A DNA stretch of 64,000 nt from Melieria omissa (Eukaryota; Arthropoda; Insecta; Diptera; Ulidiidae). The stretch covers positions 77,228,450-77,292,449 of the forward strand of contig OZ020269.1 in NCBI GenBank assembly GCA_963971225.1, given 5' to 3'. The notes under the pieces were generated by a model. The model saw only the letters and a list, made by a program, of their open reading frames with translations. It ran no database searches and was not told the origin of the DNA. Numbering within the stretch: position 1 is the first letter of the stretch; each line of letters opens with the position of its first letter. The translations under genes and the position numbers were made by a program. Below are positions 53,885-63,700 of the stretch, piece after piece.

Positions 53885-55077
53885 GGGGAATAGGTTCGGT
53901 TGTGGGCACCTTTTTGTTTTTGGCTCATAACTTTTTACCAAGTTCTTCTTAATCGGACATATGGACATCTATGGAAATCTAGAGACCTTAGCTAACAAGT
54001 AATGACAAAAGTAAATCGATTCCGTCAAATAGAAAAGTTTTTTTTTTAATTTTGTAAAGTAGTAATTTTTAACGAAAATTTTTTTTTGGTTCGGTTGTGG
54101 GCACCCTTGGAAAATCTGCTGGAAACGGGGAAATATGAAGAACAACCAACACGAATATAGAAAAATATTAGGTTTTAATTATTTGAAGCACAATGCACGC
54201 ATGTGAAGTAGCTGGTACGCATGTCGGCAAAATGTAATTGACCAAGTCATTCTCCTGGGCTGTCAAGAAGACCTAAAGTAAAATGAAATTCAACCTAATT
54301 AATCAACACTCTTCAAGTGCTGGGACGTGAAGAAGATGGAAAACACCAGTTAACCTGATTCGATAACATCCACGAAAAGAAGAAAAAGAAGAAAACAACA
54401 CCGTCGACAGCTTTGATGTCTCCGAAATTTTCTTCCACCTTCTTCATGTAGCGTTGAAGAGTGGTTCGGGAAATCGCATACGCTGCGGCAGTCGATTTTG
54501 TGGTTAGCTTATCTGCAGAACAATGTTCAATTACATCCAGCACATTAAAAGAGATATCGGAGGATTTTTTTATTTACCTCCGGATGATAAAGCTTAAACA
54601 ACCAAAAAATGCGTTAAAAGACCATTTTCGATGAAATAACTTAACAAATCACTAAAAGACGGGTGCCCCCAACCGAACTAATTGCGGTGCCCACAACCGA
54701 ATTTGGCAGCCATTTTGAGAAGTAGTGAAAAATGTGTTCGGGGTAAACATATTGGTTGTAATCAATATTGGATCACAAAGTATAATAAATTTACTAAATA
54801 AAAATGCATTTTACTCGCCTTCTCGATAGATTCACTTCGATTTATGACACCATTTAAAATGTTAAAAAAAATTTGTGTCTTATTTTTTAAGCACAGAAAG
54901 ATATATATGGTCCCAGCACAAAGCAGGCGTGTCTGTTCGACTCAGTATTTGGCACAAACAGATCGTGGTTCCATTATGAACAAATGGCCTTAGTCAAAAA
55001 AACCCAGCCTGCTTTCTATCAAAAGATACGAAGGGGTGCCCACAACCGAACTATGCCCACAACCGAACCTTTTACCC
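53885..55077 (-). mobile_element. pogo-type non-autonomous element, copy 2
   Basis: It is nearly the same as copy 1 at 22230-23439 and in the same orientation, with the same ends and TA at both sides (53883-53884, 55078-55079). The minus strand 54313-54543 encodes 76 residues including CSADKLTTKSTAAAYAISRT and TLQRYMKKVEE, a psq/CENP-B type helix-turn-helix. It has one extra TGCCCACAACCGAAC unit near the right end (55050-55066). Confidence 0.8.
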
Positions 55078-55099
55078 TACTTATAATTAGTAAAGTGAA

Positions 55100-55660
55100 C
55101 AATACTACTTGTTGATACATATTTTTTATAAAACTTATTTCTTAGATTTTTAGTGTGTATGCCATGGTAATTTATAAATTGTATCCCTAATACACGGAAT
55201 GTTTTCATTGCAAATTTCAGCTAGTTTAGTTTTGAAGAATTCGAAACAGCCATTAACCTTGAGACACTGAAACTCAGTATCCCAATCGATATCATTTATT
55301 AAACCACTTATGAGATCAAAGTCGCACAACTTATAGTTAAACCTGCGAAGTTCAGTGCGTGCAACTCCAAGAGGCAAAAATTTATAGAATTTTAGGCAAA
55401 TTGAGAGCTGTATATGATGAATATCAGATGAAGAAATTGGAAAAGCTGCTTCAATTACTGAAAAGCAAAGATTATTACTTATAAAAACTAGGTCCAATAA
55501 CCTGCCCAGCTTATTTAAGCACCCATTAACTTGCATAAGATCAAGGTCTAATAAGGAGTCTACAACGTACAATTCAACATCACTACATACATTGCAAGAA
55601 GCGCTGGAGTTAGAGGTGTGAATTGTTTTCGAATTCCACAGCGGCAGCAACTTATGCATG
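55100..55660 (-). pseudogene. CR1-type ORF2, endonuclease-RT linker part
   Basis: A 169-codon frame with LNKLGRLLDLVFISNNLCFS and FYKFLPLGVARTEL corresponds to the ORF2 stretch between endonuclease and RT (compare LDLIFVTDN upstream of 11528 in the first copy). After a frameshift it continues KNLRNKFYKKY, matching LKNLKNKYLKKF of that copy, then is cut by the mariner/MITE insertion. Confidence 0.8.
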
Positions 55661-55858
55661 GTCTTTATTCACGCTGGCTCCCACGGCGCAAGTATTCTAT
55701 TTTTCTTCATGATTTATTCTTCAAAAACAGCTGTGAATTTGTTCTGCAACTAAATTTGCCATGAAATTTTAAAAAGTGTGCTCAGTGTTGATGGCAAATT
55801 TTTGAAATGACATGCATTTGCTCAAATATTTGCGCGTTATCCTGAACTGCCCTACTGA

Positions 55859-56381
55859 CAACCTCGAAACAACACCAAACGGAGTTAAATACGCCAGCAA
55901 ACCAAAATTTGAACCAAAGGTGCTAGTGTGGTGGCCATTTTCTTCGAAGAGTGTCTATTGATTCGCCCAAACAAAGCCAAAGCGGTCAATGCTGACGTTA
56001 TATATTGACCGATTGCCAAAATTGAAGCAATTTACTGGCAAATATTACACTGGCGACAACATCATGTTTTGGGCGGATCTTGCAAGCTGTCACTATGCGA
56101 AAAAAAGTTGGATTGGCTGACTGAGTATAAAATAAAATTTTTTGCCGAAGAAGGACAACCCTCCAAACATGTCTCAGGCACGTCCAACCGAAAGTTTCTG
56201 GGCAGTTCTCAAACGTATGGTGTACGAAAAGGGTTTGGAGGCACGGAACGAGCAAGAGTTGATTAATCGAACCAAGCAAAAGATGAAACAAATCGAGATA
56301 AACACCGTCCAAAACCTAAATCAGGACATTCGCTTTACGCTGAGAAAAATCGAAGACAATGATCCATTGAGTGTACTCTAA
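55859..56381 (+). pseudogene. mariner-like (maT-type) transposase, C-terminal relic
   Basis: This continues the reading cut at 51011: KPKFEPKVLVWWPFSSK, IMFWADLASCHYAKK with a catalytic Asp, then after frame changes NPPNMSQARPTESFWAVLK, and a C-terminus ending DPLSVL. The FWxDLASxHYA and NPPNxxQARPxExFW blocks are typical of a Tc1/mariner branch. Two or more stops and frameshifts make it non-functional. Confidence 0.75.
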
Positions 56382-56468
56382 GTGTATTTTTTGACAGATG
56401 AAATAAAATACATTTTTAATTCAATTGTCTGTTTTCAAATGGCGCGCGCCGGAAGTTAGTCTCAATAT

Positions 56469-57300
56469 TTAGTGGGCATATGTTATTGAATGGTATTCGT
56501 TTGTAAGGAAGAAGAGCAAACGTAGGCGTTTTTTTTCGTTTTCTGACGGAGGTGGAAAATGTTTGTAAGATACCAATGCTCCAGCACCAGCATTACGGAT
56601 TTTTACCGCATAAAAACCACCCCCCGCAAACGTAGGCTTTATTTTTCCATCTGCGGAGGCACCCTTAGATAGTGTTAGAAATTCTTTGTCATCATTTCCT
56701 GACCTGAAGTAAACTTGTTTGGATCCCCGTTTCGCCAGCACAGCTTGACCCTTAGGGCTAAGGAAAAATGCAGATTCATCACAATTGAATATTCTTGATG
56801 AATCTTCTAAAATTTTAAGATAGTTATTATCCTCCATATATGTGTGAACTTGGGTAAACCACGTCCTTATTATTGGTTCTGTGATGGAAGCACGAGAATT
56901 GGGCAGGCACTGAGCAACTCGTTGGCGTACAGTGGGATGTCTTTTTAAAGAAACGTTGTACCATTTTACGCCTGGAACACCATTTTTGAAAGAGTTTGGG
57001 CGGCGTAGCTCTTTGACTAGCTTTGTCACGCTACATATAAGCTTTTGACACTGGAAATCCAATTACTGCTAGTTCAAAAACCCATTTTACAATAAGGTTT
57101 TCCTCATCCTTTGTAAGTGTTGTGGGAGGCCTTGAACTGACTTATTTAGTGTATTTTTTTAATATCTTAGCCGTCAACGTTTGTCGTGGAAAACTGAATA
57201 ATTTTTGATGCTTTATAGCATGTAATTTGGAGAGGTTTAACTGCTAGTTGCAATGTTTCTTGCGAATAATTTGGTATGTCGAAAGAATTTTATTTTGGTG
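56469..57300 (-). pseudogene. pogo/Tigger-type transposase fragment
   Basis: From about 57300 down, broken frames give the N-terminal region (PTTLTKDEENLIVKWVFELA), then a 197-codon frame with a second HTH region (VPGVKWYNVSLKRHPTVRQR) and the start of the DDE domain with first catalytic Asp in IFNCDESAFFLSPKGQAVLA. The rest of the DDE domain is missing after about 56469. It resembles CENP-B/Tigger proteins. Ends of the element were not found. Confidence 0.75.
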
Positions 57301-57495
57301 AAGACACACGTGTTAAGAAACCTGTTAAAAAAAAGTATTAAGTAATCTATAAATGTTTCCTAATTATGGCATATAAAACGCAATGAGGAACATAGAAGAA
57401 AAATATGTGCCCAATTTCGTGCTATGCGTTTTTTTGTTAACCGACCGCAAAGCATTGAACTTGTTTATGTGAAATAGAATTTTATACTCATAGTA

Positions 57496-57940
57496 TGTTG
57501 ATAATGCAGTTGCATCTCCAAATCTTCGTTACAATACTGAAACGAAAAGGCACTCTTTGCTCTGCATGAACGCTTTTGCAAGCATACTTTTAGGCATGCA
57601 CTTTGAAGTACAGCAAAACTGTTATAAATTCGCTTGGTATAGTCCGATATGGCAAGGATGGTTCTCGAAGAAATGGGCTGTGCGAGAATGGTCGAGCGCT
57701 TTCCAATTAGAAGTTGCAAGAAACTTCGGCGCGATAAGAAAACTGGTATAAAAGCAGCAGTGCGCAGCGCAATGGGTCGAGTCTGTGTTGAGCAAGCAAA
57801 GTGGTAACAAGTGTAGATACAAGCGAAGTGTGAATCTGTAAATAAAGTGATTGTTGATTTTTGCTGAGTAATTGAAGTTGTTTTATTTTCAAATACAATC
57901 AAAACGAACCTTGGAAGACGAGTTTAGAATTTTCGTAACA
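57496..57940 (+). mobile_element. solo LTR related to the Gypsy elements
   Basis: Most of it matches the LTR at 44348 (AAGCATACTTTTAGGCATGC onward), including TATAAAAG near 57748 and AATAAA near 57840, ending TTTTCGTAACA. Many differences from the complete element show greater age. The left edge near 57496 is uncertain because the first 60 bases differ and no clear TSD was found. Confidence 0.75.
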
Positions 57941-58075
57941 ATACCAAATTTAAGACATTTTAAAATATTATGTTTTCAGCCATTTGGCCCTGTTTTAGCA
58001 TTATTATTCAAATTTCCATTTGATTAAATTTACTTATTTTAAGTAAAATCATACGTCAGAATAGGATTCCATGTA

Positions 58076-59194
58076 TACAGTCTGTCCAGTAGAAGCGTGA
58101 TCGCCGTAACTTGGAAACTATTTGTCCGATTCGTTTCAAACAAACTGTATTTTATGCGTTTATAATATTTACTGTACGCAATATTATTAATAACAGGTAT
58201 AGTCATCGCCATTCGCTATTATGGCCTCAAACCTCCGACCCATACTTTGAGCTAAGATCTGAGCAAGTTGCCGAGGCAATCGACTTCAAAATAGCCGAAT
58301 TTGCCTCGATAACTGTTTTGCTGTCTATATAGTATTTCCTCTGAGTTTCTGCTTTACAATTGCCCATACATTTTCTATCGGGTTGGCATCAGGCGACTGT
58401 GAGGGCCAATCTAACACTTCTACCCCATTTTCCACTCAGCACATATTCGGCTGCGATGTTTGTGGTCGTTGTCTTCTTGTATAATCCAAGATAGTCCTCT
58501 TCTTCCGAACATCTTCGCAGCTGATGGTAATAAAGCTTTTTCATAAATTTTGTTCATCAAAACCGCGTTCAAGTTGATGGTAATAACGAAAAGTCGCCCA
58601 AATCCTTTTTCTGAGAAGTAGCCCCAAACATGGACTTTTACTGGGTCTTTAACAGTTCGTTGGAACAATCGGCTGATGGCGGCACACCAAGATCGATTTA
58701 TGCTACTTGCCCAAAATTGGAGTTCATCCGTAAATATTACATCGTTCTAATTCCGATCTGAATTGGCATAAGCCCAGGCAAGTCGTTTTTGAACGTGTGA
58801 TGATGAGAGCAACAGTTTTTTCAAAGAAATCCGGTATTTAACGTCGTTAGTTCTTAAACGTCCTCGAACCGTCTCTTTTGATATTTGAACATCACTTTTC
58901 TCTAAAACTGCTTTAGCTTTACGCAACGATAAGCCCGGCTTCGTCGCAAAACAAATCAATGATCTTCTCGTTTTGTTTTGGGGAGGTCTTTTTTCAAGGC
59001 CCCGCCCAGCCAAATCGTCGACATTTTTTGCTTCCATATACCGATTCGTCCACCTCGTTACGAATGACTTCGACCTCTTCATATATTTTGCTGCAGCTAA
59101 ACGTGACATTTACGGCCTTCTAGGGTGTAGACAAAGGTATACGGCTTCAAGTCGCTTCTTTTACGCGGAGCTCATCTTGTTAAAACACCCTGTA
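58076..59194 (-). mobile_element. Tc1-like transposon
   Basis: Outer ends TACAGTCTGTCC (left) and, reversed, TACAGGGTGTTTT (right) with TA give a 1.1-kb element, the normal Tc1 size, although the ends match only partly. It encodes one disrupted transposase on the minus strand. Confidence 0.65.
58330..59109 (-). pseudogene. Tc1-like transposase, one stop and one frameshift
   Basis: The N-terminus shows the paired-type HTH (SRLAAAKYMKRSKSFVTRW) and a second HTH (KETVRGRLRTNDVKYR). After a TAG at about 58749 the frame goes on with NDVIFTDELQFW (first Asp), VWGYFSEKGFGRLFV and IIQEDNDHKHRS (second Asp), then a 1-bp frameshift near 58415 and VLDWPSQSPDANPIENVW with the final Glu. All three catalytic residues are present, so only two mutations disable it. 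Confidence 0.85.
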
Positions 59195-59414
59195 CTTTGT
59201 AATTGTTTCACGAGACTGACAATTTTTGCAGTGCGTATTACAAAAATGATGAGGCTACTTAGGTGAATTTTTATTTCTGTTGAGGATCAAAGTTTACAAT
59301 TGTTTATGTAAACGAGTCAAGAAATTGGTATATATATTGGGAATAAACAAAAATATTAAACAAGAATTGGGGAAATTATTCATAAACAACAAATTTTTTA
59401 ATATAGTCAATGTA

Positions 59415-59978
59415 CATTGTGACCGAAAAGTTTCCGGAAATTCTCATTTAAAATTCGCGCGCTGTAAATTTTTCGATATTTTCTGTAGGTTGGTAGCACT
59501 GTCCTTAATTACTATGCCAAAAATGAGCGCGATCTGTCAGACAGTTTCTTTACGGCAGCTGTTGAAACCAGTTCACCTCAGTAGTGCGTTGCGATTTTGT
59601 TGAGAATTTTCTTCAAAATGAGTACCGTGAACAGGTCTCTTTGGACGTGCTTGATTGTGCCAATTCCGATCCAACTTTCATGGAACGCATCGAAACTGGT
59701 GACGAGACATGGGTCTACGAGTACGACATGCAAACAAGCCAACAATCATCGGAATGGAGAGGAAAAGACGAGCCGAAACCGAAAAAACCACGCCAAAGTC
59801 GCTCGAAAATCAAGGTAATGCTGATTGTTTTCTTCGATATTCGTGGTGTGGTGCATCATGAATTCGTCCCTGAAGGACAAACAGTCGGTAAAGACTATTA
59901 TTTGACGTTTGCGTAAAGACGTTTGCGTGAAAATATCCGCCGTAAACGGCCTCAATTGTGGAAGGATAACACAGCGCA
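59415..59978 (+). pseudogene. mariner (irritans-type) transposase, central fragment
   Basis: The frame 59584-59916 reads FLQNEYREQVSLDVLDCANS, then the first catalytic Asp in ETGDETWVYEYDMQTSQQSS and the linker KPKKPRQSRSKIKVMLIVFF, typical of Himar-like mariners. The N-terminal HTH is deleted and the C-terminal half stops at about 59978. The left end may be CATTGTGACCGAAAAG after TA (59413-59414). Confidence 0.8.
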
Positions 59979-59999
59979 ACAAAAAAACACTTTTTTCTG

Positions 60000-60525
60000 T
60001 TGCATGGAGTTTTTCTACTGTTTCTTACTAATTTTGGTGCGCTGATTCCGAATCTACCCCCCGATTTTTTCTAACAGCTCTAGTTTGTGAGATATAGGTA
60101 CCCTGTCATTTTTTCAGTTTTTCCTGTACTTTTTCCATATTTTCGATCGTAGTTTCTTAACCAAAAAACCGATTGACATGATTTTCACCTTATCGCATTA
60201 ACAACACCGCACGGCTTCTTTTTCGATGCAACTTATTTTTATAAATGTTAAAATGCCGCGTTAATTGGACCTCAAAGTTGGAAAAAATTGAATTTTAAGG
60301 CGTTTTCTTTGATGATAAAAAACATACACATTTTTTGTAAAACAATTAACGAGTTAGGTGTATAATGCAAGTCGACACATCAAGCAATACAACACAGCTA
60401 AATTATTTGGCGGAATACACATTCGCATCGAAATAACAGGAAAAATGTACCATCGCGATTTTCATCACTTTTCATACTTTTTCCTTAAAAAATTAGGGGC
60501 CTGAAAATATGCAAAGTTTTTAATT
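60000..60525 (+). repeat. dispersed repeat, copy 2 (family unnamed)
   Basis: Counterpart of 35521-36100 in the same orientation, probably a fragment of the piggyBac-like family H arm. It abuts the Gypsy array at 60554. Confidence 0.6.
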
Positions 60526-60553
60526 TTTTTTTGTTTCGAGAAATTCAAAATAT

Positions 60554-60997
60554 TGTTACGAAATTCCACAGTTCGTTATCGACGGTTCGTTTTGATTGTA
60601 TTTGAAAATAAAACAACTTCAGTTATCCAGCGCAACGTAGTCAAAACTAACAATCGCTTTATTTACAAATTTGCACTTGTTCTACTTTACACTACTACTA
60701 TTGCATGTTTCCCCATTGCTTGCTCAACACAGACTCGACCCCTTGCGCTGCCACTGCTGCTTTTATACCACTTTTCTTATCGCGCCGAAGTTTCTTGCAC
60801 TTCTAATTGGAAAGCGCTCGACCATTCTCGCACAGCCCATTTCTTCGAGAACCGTCCTTGCCATATCGGACTATACCAAGCGAATTTATAACAGTTTTGC
60901 TGTACTTCACAGTGCATGCCTAAAAGTATGCTTGGAAAACATTCGTGCGGAGAAAAGCATTTCTGTACAGTGCGGCACAGAATTTCTCATCGTATCA
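60554..60997 (-). repeat. LTR of the non-autonomous Gypsy, outer copy
   Basis: 444 bp; on the minus strand it starts TGATACGATGAG and ends TTTCGTAACA. TATAAAAG on the minus strand is at 60760-60767. It differs from the copy at 63246 by only a few bases (for example GAACCGTCC against GAACCATCC). Confidence 0.88.
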
Positions 60998-61008
60998 CTG
61001 TCCATCAC

Positions 61009-63183
61009 TTAGACTTGTTCGTCCCGAACAAGTACCGAGGCTCCGCCGGAGTAAGACGCCAGGCGCTCCAAATGGACTACTTTCAGCCTGGCGTTTCCGC
61101 TGCAGCAGCGTTGAACCCTGTACACCACGTCATTAATCCTGGTCACGACTTTGTACGGTCCTTCCCATGACGTTTGAAGCTTTGGAGACAAACCTTTCCT
61201 GCGCTGCGGGTTGTAAAGCATTACCAGGTCGCCTTCTTGGAACCCCTCTGGGTTAGCCCGTAGACCATAGCTCGCTGTCAACCTGCTTTCCACTAGTTGA
61301 ATGCGGCTCCGCGATCTTCTCCTCGGCCCTTTCGCAGCCGAACACCGATTACAGCCTCTGATCCACTCAGCGACAGACTCCTGGCATCCTACCCAATAGA
61401 ACCGCCTTCTTATCTTGGCGACAGTTTTTGCGATGCCTAGGTGCCCTCCACTGGAGTCGATATGGTTTTCCTCGATGACATCGTCGATTCGGGCTCTCGG
61501 GACCACTATTAGGGATTTTCTGGTCCTGCCATCCCTGCTCTCCCACTCGCGGTATAGGCAGCCATCCTGCAGACGTAGACTTTGCCACTGTGCCCAGTAA
61601 GCCTTCGCGATCGGGCTCTCACCAGCCATCTCCTGCCAGGCCGGCCGTAATCTCTGCGCTTTGCCTTTGATGATCTTCGCGAGATCCGTATCCTTGCGCT
61701 GATCCTTCTGTAGCCTTTCCGCAAGCCAATCTTCCTCTTGCAGAACTCTTACCGACCGAACATCCACAATTTGTCCCTCGTTTTCGGCCTGCGAATTATG
61801 CCTGCGTTCGGTCTCGCACGAATGGTGTGGCAGAGCGTCATCCCTTCTTGGCAACGTCTTTTGTCCGGAACGCTTTTCTCGCAGATGGCAGTCTCGTGAT
61901 ATGTGGCCTTGCTTGCCACATCGCCAGCAACTGACTCGAGATGATACTGCCCGCAGCCCCGCTGGTGCCCCCGAGCTCACTGTCTGGCTTTGCGTGACAC
62001 GTCCAGATTGGACCCCATGCATCTCCGCAGATGAATGTCGAAAACTTCCCCTCCAGGCCGCCTCATACGTCAATGCGCTTGTCACCGTCTCACGGAATGT
62101 CGGCTTGCCCATCATCAATGCACTGCGTCGTGTCTCCGGGTCATGAAGACCTTCAATAAACGCCTCAATCTTCATCCTCTCGAGATAATCAGCGCCGAAT
62201 TTCGGGTAGCACAACTGTACGAGCCGCTCAATGTCTGCTGCATACGTCTGCAGCGCCTCGTCTGCTCTTTGCCAGCGGTTCTTCAGCTCGCAATAATACA
62301 GCATTTTGTTGTGCTCGTCACTGTATCTGGCTGCCAATGCCCTCATGACGGTCTCGTAATCACCTCTCAAACCTTCCGAAACTGTTTGTATTACCTCAGC
62401 CGCACGACCTCTTAGAGCCAGTATCAGCCTCCGACCTTTCCTAACATTGGTCCACTGACTCTCCAAAGCAGCCATCTCGAATTGTAGTTTGAATGTGTCA
62501 AACGACGTAGTACCGTCATAAGTAGGCACTTCTATGGCAAAACTTTCCTCAACCTGCACCCTTCCTCGCAGCTGTACCTCTCTAAGCCGCTCGTCGATTT
62601 TCCTGTTTACCGAATCCTCCAGACTGTCAACTCGTTTGTCTAAATGTTCTACTCGCGTGTCCAGGTGCTCAACTTTCACATTAATCCTGTCTGAAATCTC
62701 TTCCACTTTCTGCTCCAAGCGCTCAGAATTTTCCTGAAGCTTGCTGGACAACTCGCGATTCGCATTTTCAAATTTTTCCGCATTTTCCTGGAGTTTTGTT
62801 TCCATTCGCTCTGCCATTTGCGCTGAAAGTTCCTGATTCGTGGTTTCCAGTTTCGTTGCCATTTGCGCCGACATTTCGCGATTGGAAGTCTCAAACATGC
62901 CTTTAAGTGCAACCATTAGCTGGCTCATGTCCATTGCTTGTGGTGGCGTAGCCGCTGCAGCCGTACTTTGCATCGACGCAGCACCAGCAGGCGATTCCTC
63001 CACCTTGGCCGACGCCTCTTGTTCCTGCGTTCCGAACTCGTGTGCAGCCCAATCAATGCCTCTTGATTCACACGCCCCTCGCAAACGCAGCTGCAACTCC
63101 ACCTTACCGCCAGCAGTCGGCAAATTCCAGGCAGCCAGCTCCTTCTTCAGCTGGTCAACCTTCAGCAGCTCCAGTTTAACCAT
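61009..63183 (-). CDS. Gag-integrase fusion protein lacking protease, RT, RNase H and integrase core
   Basis: An unbroken 724-codon frame. Residues 1-40 are the SAP domain, nearly identical to that of the complete Gypsy; about 95-210 is an extended coiled coil with an extra AQMATKLET-type block; capsid-like region to about 390; CCHC knuckle CWRCGKQGHISRDC at 418-431. At about residue 445 the frame passes directly into sequence matching the end of RNase H and the integrase N-terminus, with the HHCC finger (HIDSSGGHLG, CNRC; about 573-614). It then skips the DDE core and joins the GPY/F C-terminal domain (SWEGPYKVV near 673), ending as in Pol (SVLVRDEQV). The two deletions are both in frame and the gag-pol frameshift is eliminated. 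It could form particles but must borrow enzymes. Gene start is as in the complete element. Confidence 0.88.
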   Translation of the reverse strand: MVKLELLKVDQLKKELAAWNLPTAGGKVELQLRLRGACESRGIDWAAHEFGTQEQEASAKVEESPAGAASMQSTAAAATPPQAMDMSQLMVALKGMFETSNREMSAQMATKLETTNQELSAQMAERMETKLQENAEKFENANRELSSKLQENSERLEQKVEEISDRINVKVEHLDTRVEHLDKRVDSLEDSVNRKIDERLREVQLRGRVQVEESFAIEVPTYDGTTSFDTFKLQFEMAALESQWTNVRKGRRLILALRGRAAEVIQTVSEGLRGDYETVMRALAARYSDEHNKMLYYCELKNRWQRADEALQTYAADIERLVQLCYPKFGADYLERMKIEAFIEGLHDPETRRSALMMGKPTFRETVTSALTYEAAWRGSFRHSSAEMHGVQSGRVTQSQTVSSGAPAGLRAVSSRVSCWRCGKQGHISRDCHLREKRSGQKTLPRRDDALPHHSCETERRHNSQAENEGQIVDVRSVRVLQEEDWLAERLQKDQRKDTDLAKIIKGKAQRLRPAWQEMAGESPIAKAYWAQWQSLRLQDGCLYREWESRDGRTRKSLIVVPRARIDDVIEENHIDSSGGHLGIAKTVAKIRRRFYWVGCQESVAEWIRGCNRCSAAKGPRRRSRSRIQLVESRLTASYGLRANPEGFQEGDLVMLYNPQRRKGLSPKLQTSWEGPYKVVTRINDVVYRVQRCCSGNARLKVVHLERLASYSGGASVLVRDEQV

Positions 63184-63245
63184 GTTTCCGTTTTTATAAC
63201 TTTATTTTACTTTCAGTAATACAATCCCCAATTTCTGACACCAAA

Positions 63246-63689
63246 TGTTACGAAATTCCACAGTTCGTTATCGACGGTTCGTTTTGATTGTATTTGAAAA
63301 TAAAACAACTTCAGTTATCCAGCGCAACGTAGTCAAAACTAACAATCGCTTTATTTACAAATTTGCACTTGTTCTACTTTACACTACTACTATTGCATGT
63401 TTCCCCATTGCTTGCTCAACACAGACTCGACCCCTTGCGCTGCCACTGCTGCTTTTATACCACTTTTCTTATCGCGCCGAAGTTTCTTGCACTTCTAATT
63501 GGAAAGCGCTCGACCATTCTCGCACAGCCCATTTCTTCGAGAACCATCCTTGCCATATCGGACTATACCAAGCGAATTTATAACAGTTTTGCTGTACTTC
63601 ACAGTGCATGCCTAAAAGTATGCTTGGAAAACATTCGTGCGGAGAAAAGCATTTCTGTACAGTGCGGCACAGAATTTCTCATCGTATTA
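63246..63689 (-). repeat. shared central LTR of the array
   Basis: 444 bp; serves as 5' LTR of the unit at 61009-63183 and as 3' LTR of the next unit. The primer binding site motif TTTGGTGTCAGAAATTG (minus strand) adjoins at 63229-63245. Its outer end reads CGTATTA instead of CGTATCA (plus strand), so the terminal TG has become TA in minus reading. Confidence 0.88.
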
Positions 63690-63700
63690 CTGTCCATCAC

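Larger units (their letters stand above)
51295..55670 (-). mobile_element. CR1-type LINE, second copy, interrupted
   Basis: A minus-strand LINE related to that at 9361, with a long TTTA tail (51295-51323 on the plus strand). ORF2 pieces run from 55660 down to 55100, then from about 53235 down to 51380. Between them are a mariner fragment and a pogo-type MITE. ORF1 and the endonuclease N-terminus are absent (5' truncation). Confidence 0.8.
51015..55855. mobile_element. Harbinger-like element with 3-bp ACT duplication
   Basis: Inverted ends AGGGCAGTTCACGATAACGT (left) and, reversed, AGGGCAGTTCAGGATAACGC (right) are bordered by ACT (51012-51014, 55856-55858). Removing it joins the two halves of a mariner-like transposase in frame. 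Three-base TSDs suggest PIF/Harbinger, though ACT is not the usual TWA. Near 51252 the plus strand reads KKWTEEEIRTIL, similar to the start of a Myb/SANT domain, as carried by the accessory protein of Harbinger elements. A CR1 LINE interrupts it there. Confidence 0.7.
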
